Source of the DNA: Mesobacillus subterraneus
GTDB lineage: Bacteria > Bacillota > Bacilli > Bacillales > Cytobacillaceae
Assembly (NCBI RefSeq): GCF_023715485.1
Contig: NZ_JAMBOF010000009.1
Span: forward strand, 1 to 64,000
DNA length: 64,000 bases
Direction of reading: 5' to 3'
A program made the position numbers and the translations under genes. Positions 37,862-46,797 of the stretch are shown here, one piece after another. Numbering within the stretch: position 1 is the first letter of the stretch; the number at the start of each line of letters is the position of its first letter. The notes under the pieces are model-generated. The model was not told the origin of the DNA, made no database searches, and saw only the letters and a program-made list of their open reading frames with translations.

Positions 37862-39894
37862 TCTACATTCACCACTCCGACACTTTGGACTTCTACATTT
37901 GCTTCGAGTTCGTTATAAGACAAAACAGGGATCTGCGCGAAATATCGTTCTGTCAATTGACGTACATACATCCTTACAGCAGGAGAGCATAGGATGATTG
38001 GCGTCTGCTCCATTATGCTCAATTGCTCCACCTGGCTTGCTACCGATTCCAAAATCCCTTGGGATACATTAGGATCGAGAGATAAATAGTTTCCGTGTTC
38101 AGTTTGCTGAACACCTTCAGCAATTAGCTTCTCTATTCTGCCTGATAAAGTGATGACCTTCAGCGTTTCTCCCATTCTTGAATACTGGTTGGTTATTTGC
38201 CTGGCTAGTGCCTGCCGGACATATTCCGCAAGAATATCTGTATCTGTCGTCACTTTTCCATAATCAGCAAGTGTCTCGAATATAACCGGCAAATTCCTGA
38301 TCGATACATTTTCCTTAAGAAGCCTTCCTAGAACCTTTTGTATCTCCCCGACAGCCAAAGGGTTAGGGGTAGCTTCCTCAACAAGAATTGGATAACTTTC
38401 ACGAAGATGATCGATCAACTGCTTCGTTTCCTGTCTTCCAAGAAGTTCATGAGCATTAGCCTTGATAATTTCAGTGATGTGGGTAGAGACAACTGAAGGT
38501 GGATCAACAACTGTGTAGCCAAAGATTTCTGCCTGTTCTTTCATCTCTTCCGTTATCCATTTTGCGGGCAATCCAAAGCTTGGCTCAATCGTATCGATTC
38601 CCTCAACTGATTCATCATCAATTCCCGGACTCATCGCCAAATAGTGATCGAGCAACAGTTCTCCCCTTGCCATTTCGTTCCCTTTTATTTTTAAGCGGTA
38701 TTCGTTTGGCTGGAGCTGGATATTGTCCCGAATCCTGACCACCGGTATAACGAGGCCTAGCTCAATCGCAAGCTGCCTCCGGATCATGACAATCCGGTCA
38801 AGCAGGTCCCCTCCCTGATTCGTATCAGCAAGCGGAATCAAGCCATAGCCAAATTCAAATTCAATTGGATCCACATTTAACAAGTTGACAACACTTTCAG
38901 GACTTTTCATTTCATCCATCTGAATATCCTCTTCCATTTCCTGCAGCTGCTGTTTATCTGGTTCAGGAACACGGGAGTATGCATAGCCGCCTGCAACCAT
39001 CAATGCTGCGAGCGGAATTGTCAGCAAATCAGTGATAGGTGTGAATAAACCAAGAAGGAAAATTGTTCCTCCTGCAACATATAACATTTTAGGATAAGCC
39101 AATAGCTGTGAAGTGATGTCGACCCCAAGATTCCCATCTGAAGCAGCACGGGTGACAACTATACCGGTTGCTGTCGAAATTAACAACGCTGGAATTTGGC
39201 TGACGATTCCGTCTCCTACTGTCAATAAGGAATATTTTGTTGCAGCTTCGGCAATCGCAAGTCCCTGCTGGGTCATGCCAATGACTATCCCAAAGATCAA
39301 GTTGATTATTACGATAATGATCCCTGCGATTGCATCCCCTTTAACAAATTTGCTCGCACCGTCCATGGCGCCGTAAAAGTCTGCCTCTCTGCTCACCTTC
39401 TCGCGTCGTTCACGAGCTTGCTGTTCTGAAATCATTCCAGCATTCAAGTCAGCATCAATGCTCATTTGTTTACCAGGCATAGCATCAAGCGTAAATCTTG
39501 CCGCAACTTCTGAAACACGCTCAGATCCCTTCGTAATGACGACGAATTGGATAATAATCAAAATGAGGAAAACGACCATCCCGACAACAACATTCCCTCC
39601 GACAACGAATGTGCCGAAAGTCTCGACCACCCCGCCAGCTTCTCCTTTAGACAGGATTGAACGCGTTGTGGATACATTAAGCCCGAGACGGAATAATGTT
39701 AAAAGAAGCAGCAATGAAGGGAAAACAGAAAACTGCAGTGGCTCGGTCATATTCATTGTGTTCAACAGCACGAGAAGTGCGAGTGATATATTGATCATGA
39801 TTAGTACACTTAACAGCCATGAAGGAAAAGGAATGATTAACATGGCGACGATTAAAATGACACTAAGCAGGACGGTCAGGTCTCTTGCTGACAT
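37858..39894 (-). CDS. flhA: Flagellar export gate protein FlhA
   Basis: 678 residues. Eight predicted membrane helices lie in the first ~320 residues, with the conserved cytoplasmic loop containing FTLDAMPGKQMSIDADLNAG (FHIPEP signature region). The large cytoplasmic domain (about 350-678) forms the nonameric ring that docks chaperone-substrate complexes. ATG with AGGAGAG upstream. It follows flhB. Confidence 0.98.
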   Translation of the reverse strand: MSARDLTVLLSVILIVAMLIIPFPSWLLSVLIMINISLALLVLLNTMNMTEPLQFSVFPSLLLLLTLFRLGLNVSTTRSILSKGEAGGVVETFGTFVVGGNVVVGMVVFLILIIIQFVVITKGSERVSEVAARFTLDAMPGKQMSIDADLNAGMISEQQARERREKVSREADFYGAMDGASKFVKGDAIAGIIIVIINLIFGIVIGMTQQGLAIAEAATKYSLLTVGDGIVSQIPALLISTATGIVVTRAASDGNLGVDITSQLLAYPKMLYVAGGTIFLLGLFTPITDLLTIPLAALMVAGGYAYSRVPEPDKQQLQEMEEDIQMDEMKSPESVVNLLNVDPIEFEFGYGLIPLADTNQGGDLLDRIVMIRRQLAIELGLVIPVVRIRDNIQLQPNEYRLKIKGNEMARGELLLDHYLAMSPGIDDESVEGIDTIEPSFGLPAKWITEEMKEQAEIFGYTVVDPPSVVSTHITEIIKANAHELLGRQETKQLIDHLRESYPILVEEATPNPLAVGEIQKVLGRLLKENVSIRNLPVIFETLADYGKVTTDTDILAEYVRQALARQITNQYSRMGETLKVITLSGRIEKLIAEGVQQTEHGNYLSLDPNVSQGILESVASQVEQLSIMEQTPIILCSPAVRMYVRQLTERYFAQIPVLSYNELEANVEVQSVGVVNVE

Positions 39895-39928
39895 ACTTCT
39901 TCTCTCCTAACACTGCATACCCTGAGAA

Positions 39929-41014
39929 TTACAGCACTTTATTTTTAGTTTGATATACAAAGGCAAGGATTTCGGCCACTGCTTTGAAGAATTCCTCAGG
40001 TATGGCATCCCCGATTTCTGCCTGGCTGTACAAAGCCCTGGCCAGCGGACGGTTCTCGACAGTGACAATATCATTTTCCTTAGCAATCAATTTTATTTTC
40101 TGGGCAACAAAGTCTACACCCTTGGCGACCACAACCGGGGCATCCGATTTCTGATCGTCATATTTCAGCGCAATGGCGAAGTGAGTCGGGTTCGTAATGA
40201 CGACATCCGCCTTCGGGACTTCTTGCATCATCCGCCGCATTGCCATCTCTCTTTGCTTTTGCTTGATCTTCGACTTGATGAGCGGGTCACCTTCGACGTT
40301 CTTGTACTCATCTTTTATATCTTGCTTTGACATGCGGATACTTTTTTCAAAGTCATATTTTTGGTATAGGTAATCCATTAATGATAAAAATAGCAATGCT
40401 CCGGAAGCAAAAAGTCCCATTTGGAGTGTTAAGCCAGCGATAGTAGCCAGCGCAGCTCCTAAACTTTTATTGGCAAGCAGCAATACCTCATCCATCCTTG
40501 ACCACAGAATAGAAAAGGCGATAACCCCAATAAAGCTGATCTTGAGAATCGATTTTATCAGTTCGACAATTGCCCTCATCGAAAATATCCGTTTAAAACC
40601 GCTAATTGGGTTGATTTTTTCCAACTTCATCTGTATGGCTTCTGTAGAGAACATGAATCCTACCTGAGCATAGTTGGCGGCCACCCCAGCTAATAATGCA
40701 ACCATCATAACAGGCCCCAGAAAAAAGACGAGTTCAGCGAGGATTTCGATTAATATGGATTCAATATTCTTTTCAGTCAGATCCAAGAACATATAATTTT
40801 GCAGGGAATGCCGGAGAACACCTATCAATCTCTCAGTCATCGTCTTGCCGAAGAACATCAAAAACAAAAAGACCGCCAGGAGGACAACTGCAGTATTGAC
40901 ATCCTGACTTTTAGCAACCTGTCCCTTTTTACGGGAATCCTGTCTCTTTTTAGGAGTCGCTTTTTCCGTTTTCTCGCCCGCAAAGTATTGCAGGTCTAAT
41001 GTCAACAAATTCAT
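39929..41014 (-). CDS. flhB: Flagellar export switch protein FlhB
   Basis: 361 residues. Four membrane helices follow the EKTEKATPKKRQDSRKKGQ N-terminus; the cytoplasmic part has the self-cleaving NPTH (275-278), which switches export specificity when the hook is complete. Hook length input comes from FliK. The ATG directly follows the fliR stop (TAAATG) and has GGAGGAGC upstream. Confidence 0.98.
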   Translation of the reverse strand: MNLLTLDLQYFAGEKTEKATPKKRQDSRKKGQVAKSQDVNTAVVLLAVFLFLMFFGKTMTERLIGVLRHSLQNYMFLDLTEKNIESILIEILAELVFFLGPVMMVALLAGVAANYAQVGFMFSTEAIQMKLEKINPISGFKRIFSMRAIVELIKSILKISFIGVIAFSILWSRMDEVLLLANKSLGAALATIAGLTLQMGLFASGALLFLSLMDYLYQKYDFEKSIRMSKQDIKDEYKNVEGDPLIKSKIKQKQREMAMRRMMQEVPKADVVITNPTHFAIALKYDDQKSDAPVVVAKGVDFVAQKIKLIAKENDIVTVENRPLARALYSQAEIGDAIPEEFFKAVAEILAFVYQTKNKVL

Positions 41015-41791
41015 TTACGCTCCTCCAATCAGCTCCATCAACGTTCGCATTGTCGCAAGCGTGGTAGAGAAGAGATCAGAAATCACCATAATCAGCACAC
41101 CCAGTACAGCTATTAGCACGAGAAAGCTCACACCAATTTTCACCGGTAGCCCCACAACAAAAATGTTCAATTGCGGCACGGTCCTGGCTACAATACCCAG
41201 TGCGACATCCACTAGGAACAAACTGCCGACAACAGGAAGGGACATCTGAAATGCGATGATGAACATCTTGTTGAAAGAAAGGATGATAAACTCGGCTATA
41301 TTTTCATTTCCAAATGGAATCATTACCTGGTCGATTGACACAAAATTATAACTGTAAAAAATACCGTCCAAGAGCAAATGATGACCATTGACGGTTAACA
41401 AAAATAACAGCGCTATTGTGTATAAGTATTGCCCCATCAGCGGGCTCTGTGCTCCAGTCTGGGGGTCAATTACATTCGCAATTGCAAATCCCATCTGGAA
41501 ATCTATCAATCCGCCGGCAATCTGGATTGCCGACATCATCAATGCCGCTATAAAGCCAATGAACAGTCCCACCATTGCTTCTTTAAAAACAAGCAGAAAA
41601 TAAGAGCTATCAATTGCGATTTCTGGTGCCCCTATTGTTGAAAACATGATGATAGAAAGCGAGAAGCCTAAACCGACTTTATGGGATGCTGGAATGGTTC
41701 GGTATGAAAATAACGGCATCATCAGGAAAAAAGATGTTACCCTGACGAAAATCAGCAGGAATGCTGGGAATGAAGGAATGATGTCTATCAT
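41015..41791 (-). CDS. fliR: Flagellar export gate protein FliR
   Basis: 258 residues, mostly membrane helices, with the conserved GLSLSIIMF region, FQMGFAIANVIDPQTGAQ and the VGLPVKIGVSF segment. Together with FliP and FliQ it builds the export gate core. ATG with TAGGATGAGG upstream; it begins 4 nt after fliQ and abuts flhB. Confidence 0.97.
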   Translation of the reverse strand: MIDIIPSFPAFLLIFVRVTSFFLMMPLFSYRTIPASHKVGLGFSLSIIMFSTIGAPEIAIDSSYFLLVFKEAMVGLFIGFIAALMMSAIQIAGGLIDFQMGFAIANVIDPQTGAQSPLMGQYLYTIALLFLLTVNGHHLLLDGIFYSYNFVSIDQVMIPFGNENIAEFIILSFNKMFIIAFQMSLPVVGSLFLVDVALGIVARTVPQLNIFVVGLPVKIGVSFLVLIAVLGVLIMVISDLFSTTLATMRTLMELIGGA

Positions 41792-41795
41792 GGCC

Positions 41796-42065
41796 TCATC
41801 CTACAAACCTGGTTAAATTAGAGAATATTTCGCTGGCATATGAGAGCATATAGCTCAGCATCCATGGCCCAAAGAAAACAATTCCAATCAAAACGGCAAC
41901 GATTTTCGGAACAAAAGCAAGCGTCTGTTCCTGGATCTGAGTAGTTGCCTGAAATATACTGACAATCAAGCCTACTACAAGCGCAAGTACAAGTAACGGC
42001 CCTGAAATCATAAGAACCGTATAGATTCCTCGTTCTGCTATGGAGATGACTGCTTCTGATGTCAT
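41796..42065 (-). CDS. fliQ: Flagellar export gate protein FliQ
   Basis: 89 residues, two-helix hairpin membrane protein with the conserved LVVGLIVSIFQATTQIQEQTLAFVPKI signature. Full length. ATG with CAGGTGA 7 nt upstream; 15 nt after fliP. Confidence 0.97.
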   Translation of the reverse strand: MTSEAVISIAERGIYTVLMISGPLLVLALVVGLIVSIFQATTQIQEQTLAFVPKIVAVLIGIVFFGPWMLSYMLSYASEIFSNLTRFVG

Positions 42066-42080
42066 AATCTAATCACCTGC

Positions 42081-42746
42081 TTAAAAACTTTGTAATAATG
42101 ACTTCACGACTAAATACCATCCATCTACCATCACAAACAACAAGATTTTGAATGGGAGTGAAATCATTACTGGCGGGAGCATCATCATCCCCATCGACAT
42201 CAGGACACTTGCTACGACCATATCAATCACCAAAAACGGGATAAATATCATGAAGCCAATTTGGAATGCTGTTTTGATCTCACTTATGGCGAAGGCCGGA
42301 ACCAAGGCAGTCAATGGGATGTCCTCCACTGATTCGGGCGTTTCAGCTTTTGAATATTCAAGAAATAATGCGAGGTCCTTCTGCCTTGTATGGGCACTCA
42401 TGAATTCTTTAAAAGGGACTGAAGCTTTTTCATAAGCCTGTTCCAAATTTATTTCTTCGTTGAACAATGGTGTTAATGCCTGTTCATTCACTTCCTGGAA
42501 TGTTGGTGCCATAATGAAAAATGACAGAAACATGGCAAGTCCGATCAACACTTGGTTTGGCGGCATTTGCTGGGTTGCAAGCGCCGTTCTGACAAAGGAA
42601 AGAACGATGATGATCCTTGTAAAACTTGTCATTAAAATCAAGATGCTTGGCGCAATGGAAAGTACAGTCAGAAGGAGCATCAGCTTTACTGAAGTTGATA
42701 CATTCTCAGGAGCGCTGCTATTGAAAAACTCCATAAACTCATTCAT
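42081..42746 (-). CDS. fliP: Flagellar export gate protein FliP
   Basis: 221 residues, same length as the B. subtilis protein. Signature regions LMTSFTRIIIVLSFVRTALA and FAISEIKTAFQIGFMIFIPFLVIDMVVASVLMSMGMMMLPPVMISLPFKILLF are clear. Start chosen: ATG at 42746 after AAAGGAAAGGG, overlapping the fliO stop by 8 nt; the in-frame extension upstream is inside fliO and is rejected. Confidence 0.97.
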   Translation of the reverse strand: MNEFMEFFNSSAPENVSTSVKLMLLLTVLSIAPSILILMTSFTRIIIVLSFVRTALATQQMPPNQVLIGLAMFLSFFIMAPTFQEVNEQALTPLFNEEINLEQAYEKASVPFKEFMSAHTRQKDLALFLEYSKAETPESVEDIPLTALVPAFAISEIKTAFQIGFMIFIPFLVIDMVVASVLMSMGMMMLPPVMISLPFKILLFVMVDGWYLVVKSLLQSF

Positions 42747-43395
42747 TTTTGTCTGACCCTTTCCTTTGAATCTCTTCAAGTATTTTCTTTCTTCCGCTTG
42801 CCATATCATTCAGCTGTTTTTTTAATAAAGCGGAAAAATTAGTACTTTCATTGCTGCCATCTGTATTCGCTCTTTTAAGCAACTTTGTCACAATATCGCT
42901 TGGCTGTACAAGCTGTTCCATTTTGTTGTTATACTCCTGAATGACTTGGCTGTATTCTTCTGGATCATCTATCTCTTTTAACAGCTGTATATTTTCGCCA
43001 ACACCAACAATCAGCAGCCTGTTGCCCGCTTTCACTATCTGGATTGAGCGGTTTGCTCCGAGACTGGTTCCGCCCAGGTTCTCGACAAGCTGTGAGCTTT
43101 TGTAGGACATACTTTTCTTATTGATAAATTTAAGCAGGAAATACAACAGTCCAGCCACAAAAGCGGTCGCAAAAATCATCCTCAGGAAATCTAAAAATGT
43201 AACCCCTACTTTTGTTTCGGTAGCGTTTGATTTGTTCTTTGTTTTGCCTGCCTGACCTTCTTCACATGAATCAGGATTTTCCAGGCAATCCTTCACACTG
43301 GAATTCAGCTGCTCTGCACTCGCCATGCTATGCGTGCTCAGCAGAGCAGCTAATAGGAAAAGGATCGTTGAGGCAGTTTGGATTAATCTTAACAA
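42739..43395 (-). CDS. fliO: Flagellar export assembly protein FliO (FliZ)
   Basis: 218 residues. A signal peptide at the start (LRLIQTASTILFLLAALLST...ASA) is followed by a short external part with two Cys (DCLENPDSCEEG), then one membrane helix (MIFATAFVAGLLYFLLKFI) and a cytoplasmic tail with a conserved VENLGGTSLGANRSIQIVKAG segment. It helps assemble FliP. Start chosen: TTG at 43395, 6 nt after AGAGGGTG; the GTG three codons earlier is part of that site. Confidence 0.9.
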   Translation of the reverse strand: MLRLIQTASTILFLLAALLSTHSMASAEQLNSSVKDCLENPDSCEEGQAGKTKNKSNATETKVGVTFLDFLRMIFATAFVAGLLYFLLKFINKKSMSYKSSQLVENLGGTSLGANRSIQIVKAGNRLLIVGVGENIQLLKEIDDPEEYSQVIQEYNNKMEQLVQPSDIVTKLLKRANTDGSNESTNFSALLKKQLNDMASGRKKILEEIQRKGSDKNE

Positions 43396-43423
43396 TTGCC
43401 GCACCCTCTAGAATTTAAGTTCA

Positions 43424-43786
43424 TTAGCTTAGAGCTTTAGAAATAGCTTCAATTACACGGTCCGCCTGGAATGGTTTTACGATGAAATCTTTTGCACCTG
43501 CCTGGATGGCATCGATGACCATCGCTTGCTGTCCCATTGCAGAACACATGATGACTTTTGCATTAGGATTAATTTTTTTGATTTCTTTCAATGAAGTGAT
43601 TCCGTCCATTTCCGGCATTGTTATGTCCATTGTTACAAGATCCGGCTGGAGTTCTTTAAATCTTTCTACAGCCTGCTGGCCATCTGCCGCTTCTGCTACA
43701 ACCTCAAACCCATTTTTCGTTAAAATGTCCTTAATCATCATTCTCATAAAAGCCGCATCATCCACGACTAAAATTCTGTTTGCCAT
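43424..43786 (-). CDS. cheY: Chemotaxis response regulator CheY
   Basis: 120-residue single receiver domain: acidic pair Asp9/Asp10, phospho-acceptor Asp54 (TMDITMPEMDG), Thr/Ser in MCSAMG and Lys in IVKPFQ. Phosphorylated by CheA, it binds FliM at the motor. ATG with AGGAGGAA 6 nt upstream. It sits between fliY and fliO, as in Bacillus. Confidence 0.97.
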   Translation of the reverse strand: MANRILVVDDAAFMRMMIKDILTKNGFEVVAEAADGQQAVERFKELQPDLVTMDITMPEMDGITSLKEIKKINPNAKVIMCSAMGQQAMVIDAIQAGAKDFIVKPFQADRVIEAISKALS

Positions 43787-43804
43787 TGGAATTCCTCCTG
43801 TTTG

Positions 43805-45073
43805 TTATTTCAATTTTTTAAGGCGATCGCTCTGGCTGATAATATCCGTTACACGAACTCCAAAATTCTCATCGATTACTACAACCTCACCCTGGGCAAT
43901 CAAACGATTATTTACTAGAATATCGACAGGCTCTCCAGCGAGTTTGTCCAATTCGATAATCGAGCCGGATCCAAGTTCGAGGATATCTTTTACAGACCGC
44001 TTTGTACGGCCTAGTTCAACTGTAACCTGCAATGGTATATCAAGCAGCATATCAAGGTTTTTCGTTTCCGCTTGCTGCGGCTGGAATGTATCAAAACTTG
44101 AGAAAACAGCTGGCTGGACTGTCGGCTGAGCTCCAGTCATTACATTGCCAATATGTTGCGGCCCTGTATGCACGGGCTGCTGTTGTGACCAGCCATTTCC
44201 TGGAGGAACATTATTCTGCACCGATTGCTGATAATAAACCTGTTCCTGTGGCTGGTATTGAGCATGCTGCATCATCGGCTGTTGTTGCCCAAAAGCCTGC
44301 TGTTCATTCTGTGAAATTGAATGAGTTTGTTCTGGCTGCATTGCTGGCGTTTGTTGACTACTAGGCTCAGCAACTTGATTTTGAGATCCACCCGGATTCA
44401 ATAACTCATCAACGAGACTCTTTGCAAATGTAACGGGTAGAAGCTGCATAATGTTTGAATCTATTAAACTGCCAATTTTTAAAGCGAATGAAACTTTCAC
44501 TAAAATATCATCTTCTGGAATGGAATCCGTACCTTCACCTTCAGCTACATTTAGGAGGTTGATATTTGGAGGTGATATATCCACCCTTTTACTGAATACT
44601 GTGGACATTGATGTCGCAGCCGATCCCATCATCTGGTTCATGGCTTCCTGCACCGCACTTAACTGGATTTCATCCAGTAAATCCCTGGGGTTAAGTCCAT
44701 CCCCTCCAAGCATTAAATCAGCAATGATTGCTGCGTCATTTTGCTCGATCACCAGCATGTTGCTTCCAATGAAACCTTCTGTATAGTGTACCTGTACTGC
44801 CACGTATGGATCTGGAAAGGCATCTTCAAGCTTGGACCTATGTACAACAGTTACTGTTGGAGTATTAATCTCCACCTTTTGGTTCAGCAAGGTCGACAAC
44901 GCTGTAGCAGAACTTCCAAATGAGATATTGCCTATTTCGCCTAGGGCATCCCTTTCCATAAAAGAAAAATAATCATCTACATCAATCGTACTTTCTATTT
45001 CTTCCGCTTCATCGGATGTCCCTCGAAGAAGCGCATCAATTTCATCTTGAGATAACATGTCATCGCTCACCAT
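43805..45073 (-). CDS. fliY: Flagellar switch protein and CheY-P phosphatase FliY
   Basis: 422 residues. An N-terminal SQDEIDALL segment (shared with FliM) is followed by a CheC-like phosphatase domain with Glu46/Asn49 (GEIGNISFG) and the second QEAMNQMMGS motif. A linker of about 100 residues, rich in Q, P and H, follows (approximately 225-330), then a C-terminal FliN/SpoA domain. Start chosen: ATG at 45073 after AAGGGGGGAG, overlapping fliM by 14 nt. The linker is longer and more Q-rich than I expect. Confidence 0.96.
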   Translation of the reverse strand: MVSDDMLSQDEIDALLRGTSDEAEEIESTIDVDDYFSFMERDALGEIGNISFGSSATALSTLLNQKVEINTPTVTVVHRSKLEDAFPDPYVAVQVHYTEGFIGSNMLVIEQNDAAIIADLMLGGDGLNPRDLLDEIQLSAVQEAMNQMMGSAATSMSTVFSKRVDISPPNINLLNVAEGEGTDSIPEDDILVKVSFALKIGSLIDSNIMQLLPVTFAKSLVDELLNPGGSQNQVAEPSSQQTPAMQPEQTHSISQNEQQAFGQQQPMMQHAQYQPQEQVYYQQSVQNNVPPGNGWSQQQPVHTGPQHIGNVMTGAQPTVQPAVFSSFDTFQPQQAETKNLDMLLDIPLQVTVELGRTKRSVKDILELGSGSIIELDKLAGEPVDILVNNRLIAQGEVVVIDENFGVRVTDIISQSDRLKKLK

Positions 45074-46061
45074 TTTCGGCTCCCCCCTTAAATGTATCAA
45101 ACACTTGAATGGCTAATTTTTTGTTTATTTTCCCTGGCTGTCCAACAAATTTAGGGATATCTCCGACTTTTATCAGTAATGGTTTTTCAATCTGCTGGTT
45201 CAATTCAATCACATCGCCAATATCGAGCATTAGGAAATCCTGAATTGAAATGTCCGATGAACCAATTTCAGCAGTGATGGATACATCAGCCTTTTGGATT
45301 TCGTATTGCAGCAGTGAATTTTCAATTGGCAAGCTTTCCTTTTTATCTGACTGCATCCAGTACTTTACAGACAACTTAGGTATGATTGGTTCCAAGACTA
45401 CATGCGGGATACATATGTTGATCATGCCGCTTGCCTCACCGATTGTTGTGTTCAAAGAAATTACAACGACAGTTTCATTTGGGGAAACCATCTGCAAAAA
45501 TTGCGGGTTGATTTCAAATTCAGATAACTGCGGGTCTATATCGGATATTGAACCCCAAGCCTCTCTGAAGTTTTCAAATGCTTTTTCAAACATATTCGAC
45601 ATAATCCTGGTTTCGATTTCTGTCAAACTATCGACCTTGTTATGGCTCGTCCCTCTTCCACCAAGCAACCTGTCCATCATTGCATAGGCAATATTGGGAT
45701 TAACCTCCATCAAAATCCTTCCCTCTAGTGGTTCCACATCAAATACATTCAATATTGTTATCTTTGGAATAGACCTAATGAATTCTTCGTAAGGGATCTG
45801 GTCAGCGGATGCTACACTAATATTCACATAGGTTCTAAGCTGGGCAGAGAAAAAAGTAGTCAACAGCCTGGCAAAGTTTTCGTGAATTCGAGTAAGACTG
45901 CGGATTTGGTCTTTTGAGAAACGCAAAGCCCTTCTAAAATCATAAACCTTTACTCTTTTTTCCACTTGTTCCTTCTTTAACTCATCCGCATCCATTTCAC
46001 CGGTAGACAACGCGGACAACAGAGCATCTATTTCGTTTTGTGATAAAACCTCTCCCGACAT
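45060..46061 (-). CDS. fliM: Flagellar motor switch protein FliM
   Basis: 333 residues. The N-terminal CheY-P-binding peptide LSQNEIDALLSAL is followed by the FliM middle domain (with the GGRG loop) and a C-terminal SpoA domain (LMLDIGDVIELNQQI). Start chosen: ATG at 46061, 6 nt after GGAGGTG; the upstream MEVKG is part of the ribosome site. It couples CheY-P binding to rotation reversal. Confidence 0.97.
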   Translation of the reverse strand: MSGEVLSQNEIDALLSALSTGEMDADELKKEQVEKRVKVYDFRRALRFSKDQIRSLTRIHENFARLLTTFFSAQLRTYVNISVASADQIPYEEFIRSIPKITILNVFDVEPLEGRILMEVNPNIAYAMMDRLLGGRGTSHNKVDSLTEIETRIMSNMFEKAFENFREAWGSISDIDPQLSEFEINPQFLQMVSPNETVVVISLNTTIGEASGMINICIPHVVLEPIIPKLSVKYWMQSDKKESLPIENSLLQYEIQKADVSITAEIGSSDISIQDFLMLDIGDVIELNQQIEKPLLIKVGDIPKFVGQPGKINKKLAIQVFDTFKGGAENGER

Positions 46062-46103
46062 TCCCTTCACCTCCATATCATTGCGGTTTAGTAGTTTTAT
46101 TTG

Positions 46104-46532
46104 TTACTGGAGGAGAGAACCTGTTATATAGACCTTTTTAATTTTGCCTTCTTGCATCAGCCCGTTTAACTTGGATTTGAGTGTTTCCTCTAGATTAATC
46201 TTGCCGTCCTTACCCTGGAGTTCTTCAGACTTTTTCTCAGAAAGCTCATAAATAATAATGTTCCTCACCTGGAAATCTCTCTTCTGAAGCTCTTCTTTAG
46301 CCTTTTCACTGTCTGTCTCAATCTTAAATGAAATTTTAATAAAATCATTGGATGCAAGGTTCGTTGTTACTTCTGGTATATCTACGGATGCTTCCAATAC
46401 TTCATCAATACTTGGTTCCTTTTTTCCATCTTCACCAGTAAGCTTCATAACAGTAACAGCTGCTATCGCACCAACCAGCATGATCGCTACAAGCATGACC
46501 AACATTATCATAACCAGCTTATTATTCTTCAT
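46104..46532 (-). CDS. fliL: Flagellar basal body-associated protein FliL
   Basis: 142 residues. Short basic start, one membrane helix (about 6-28), then the extracytoplasmic FliL domain. It supports stator function around MotAB. Start chosen: ATG at 46532, 8 nt after GGAGG; it overlaps swrD by 11 nt, and the in-frame upstream extension inside swrD is rejected. Confidence 0.94.
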   Translation of the reverse strand: MKNNKLVMIMLVMLVAIMLVGAIAAVTVMKLTGEDGKKEPSIDEVLEASVDIPEVTTNLASNDFIKISFKIETDSEKAKEELQKRDFQVRNIIIYELSEKKSEELQGKDGKINLEETLKSKLNGLMQEGKIKKVYITGSLLQ

Positions 46533-46743
46533 TATTTTGTTCCTCCAACATTCGCCCTCCAAGAAGGCCGACACTCTGATAAAATTCCTGAATTAATTTG
46601 CTGACTTCGTCTACCGATTCCCTTACAACATATTTACGTCCGTTGGTTAACGCAATCGTTGTATCCGGAAAAGATTCAACTGTTTCAATAAAGAGTGAAT
46701 TAATTCTAAATGTTTTCCCATTTAATTTCGTAACTTGTATCAC
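46522..46743 (-). CDS. swrD: SwrD (FlbD family), flagellar power/torque protein
   Basis: 73 residues of the FlbD family (IQVTKLNGKTFRINSLFIETVES...PDTTIALTNGRKYVV). In B. subtilis this small protein (formerly YlzI) increases motor power and is needed for swarming. It lies between flgE and fliL and overlaps fliL. No membrane segment is visible. Confidence 0.93.
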   Translation of the reverse strand: MIQVTKLNGKTFRINSLFIETVESFPDTTIALTNGRKYVVRESVDEVSKLIQEFYQSVGLLGGRMLEEQNNEE

Positions 46744-46797
46744 AATAATTCACAGGGGCTAAAAGCCTGATGCTTTCAGCCCTGCTCCTCTCTTAAT

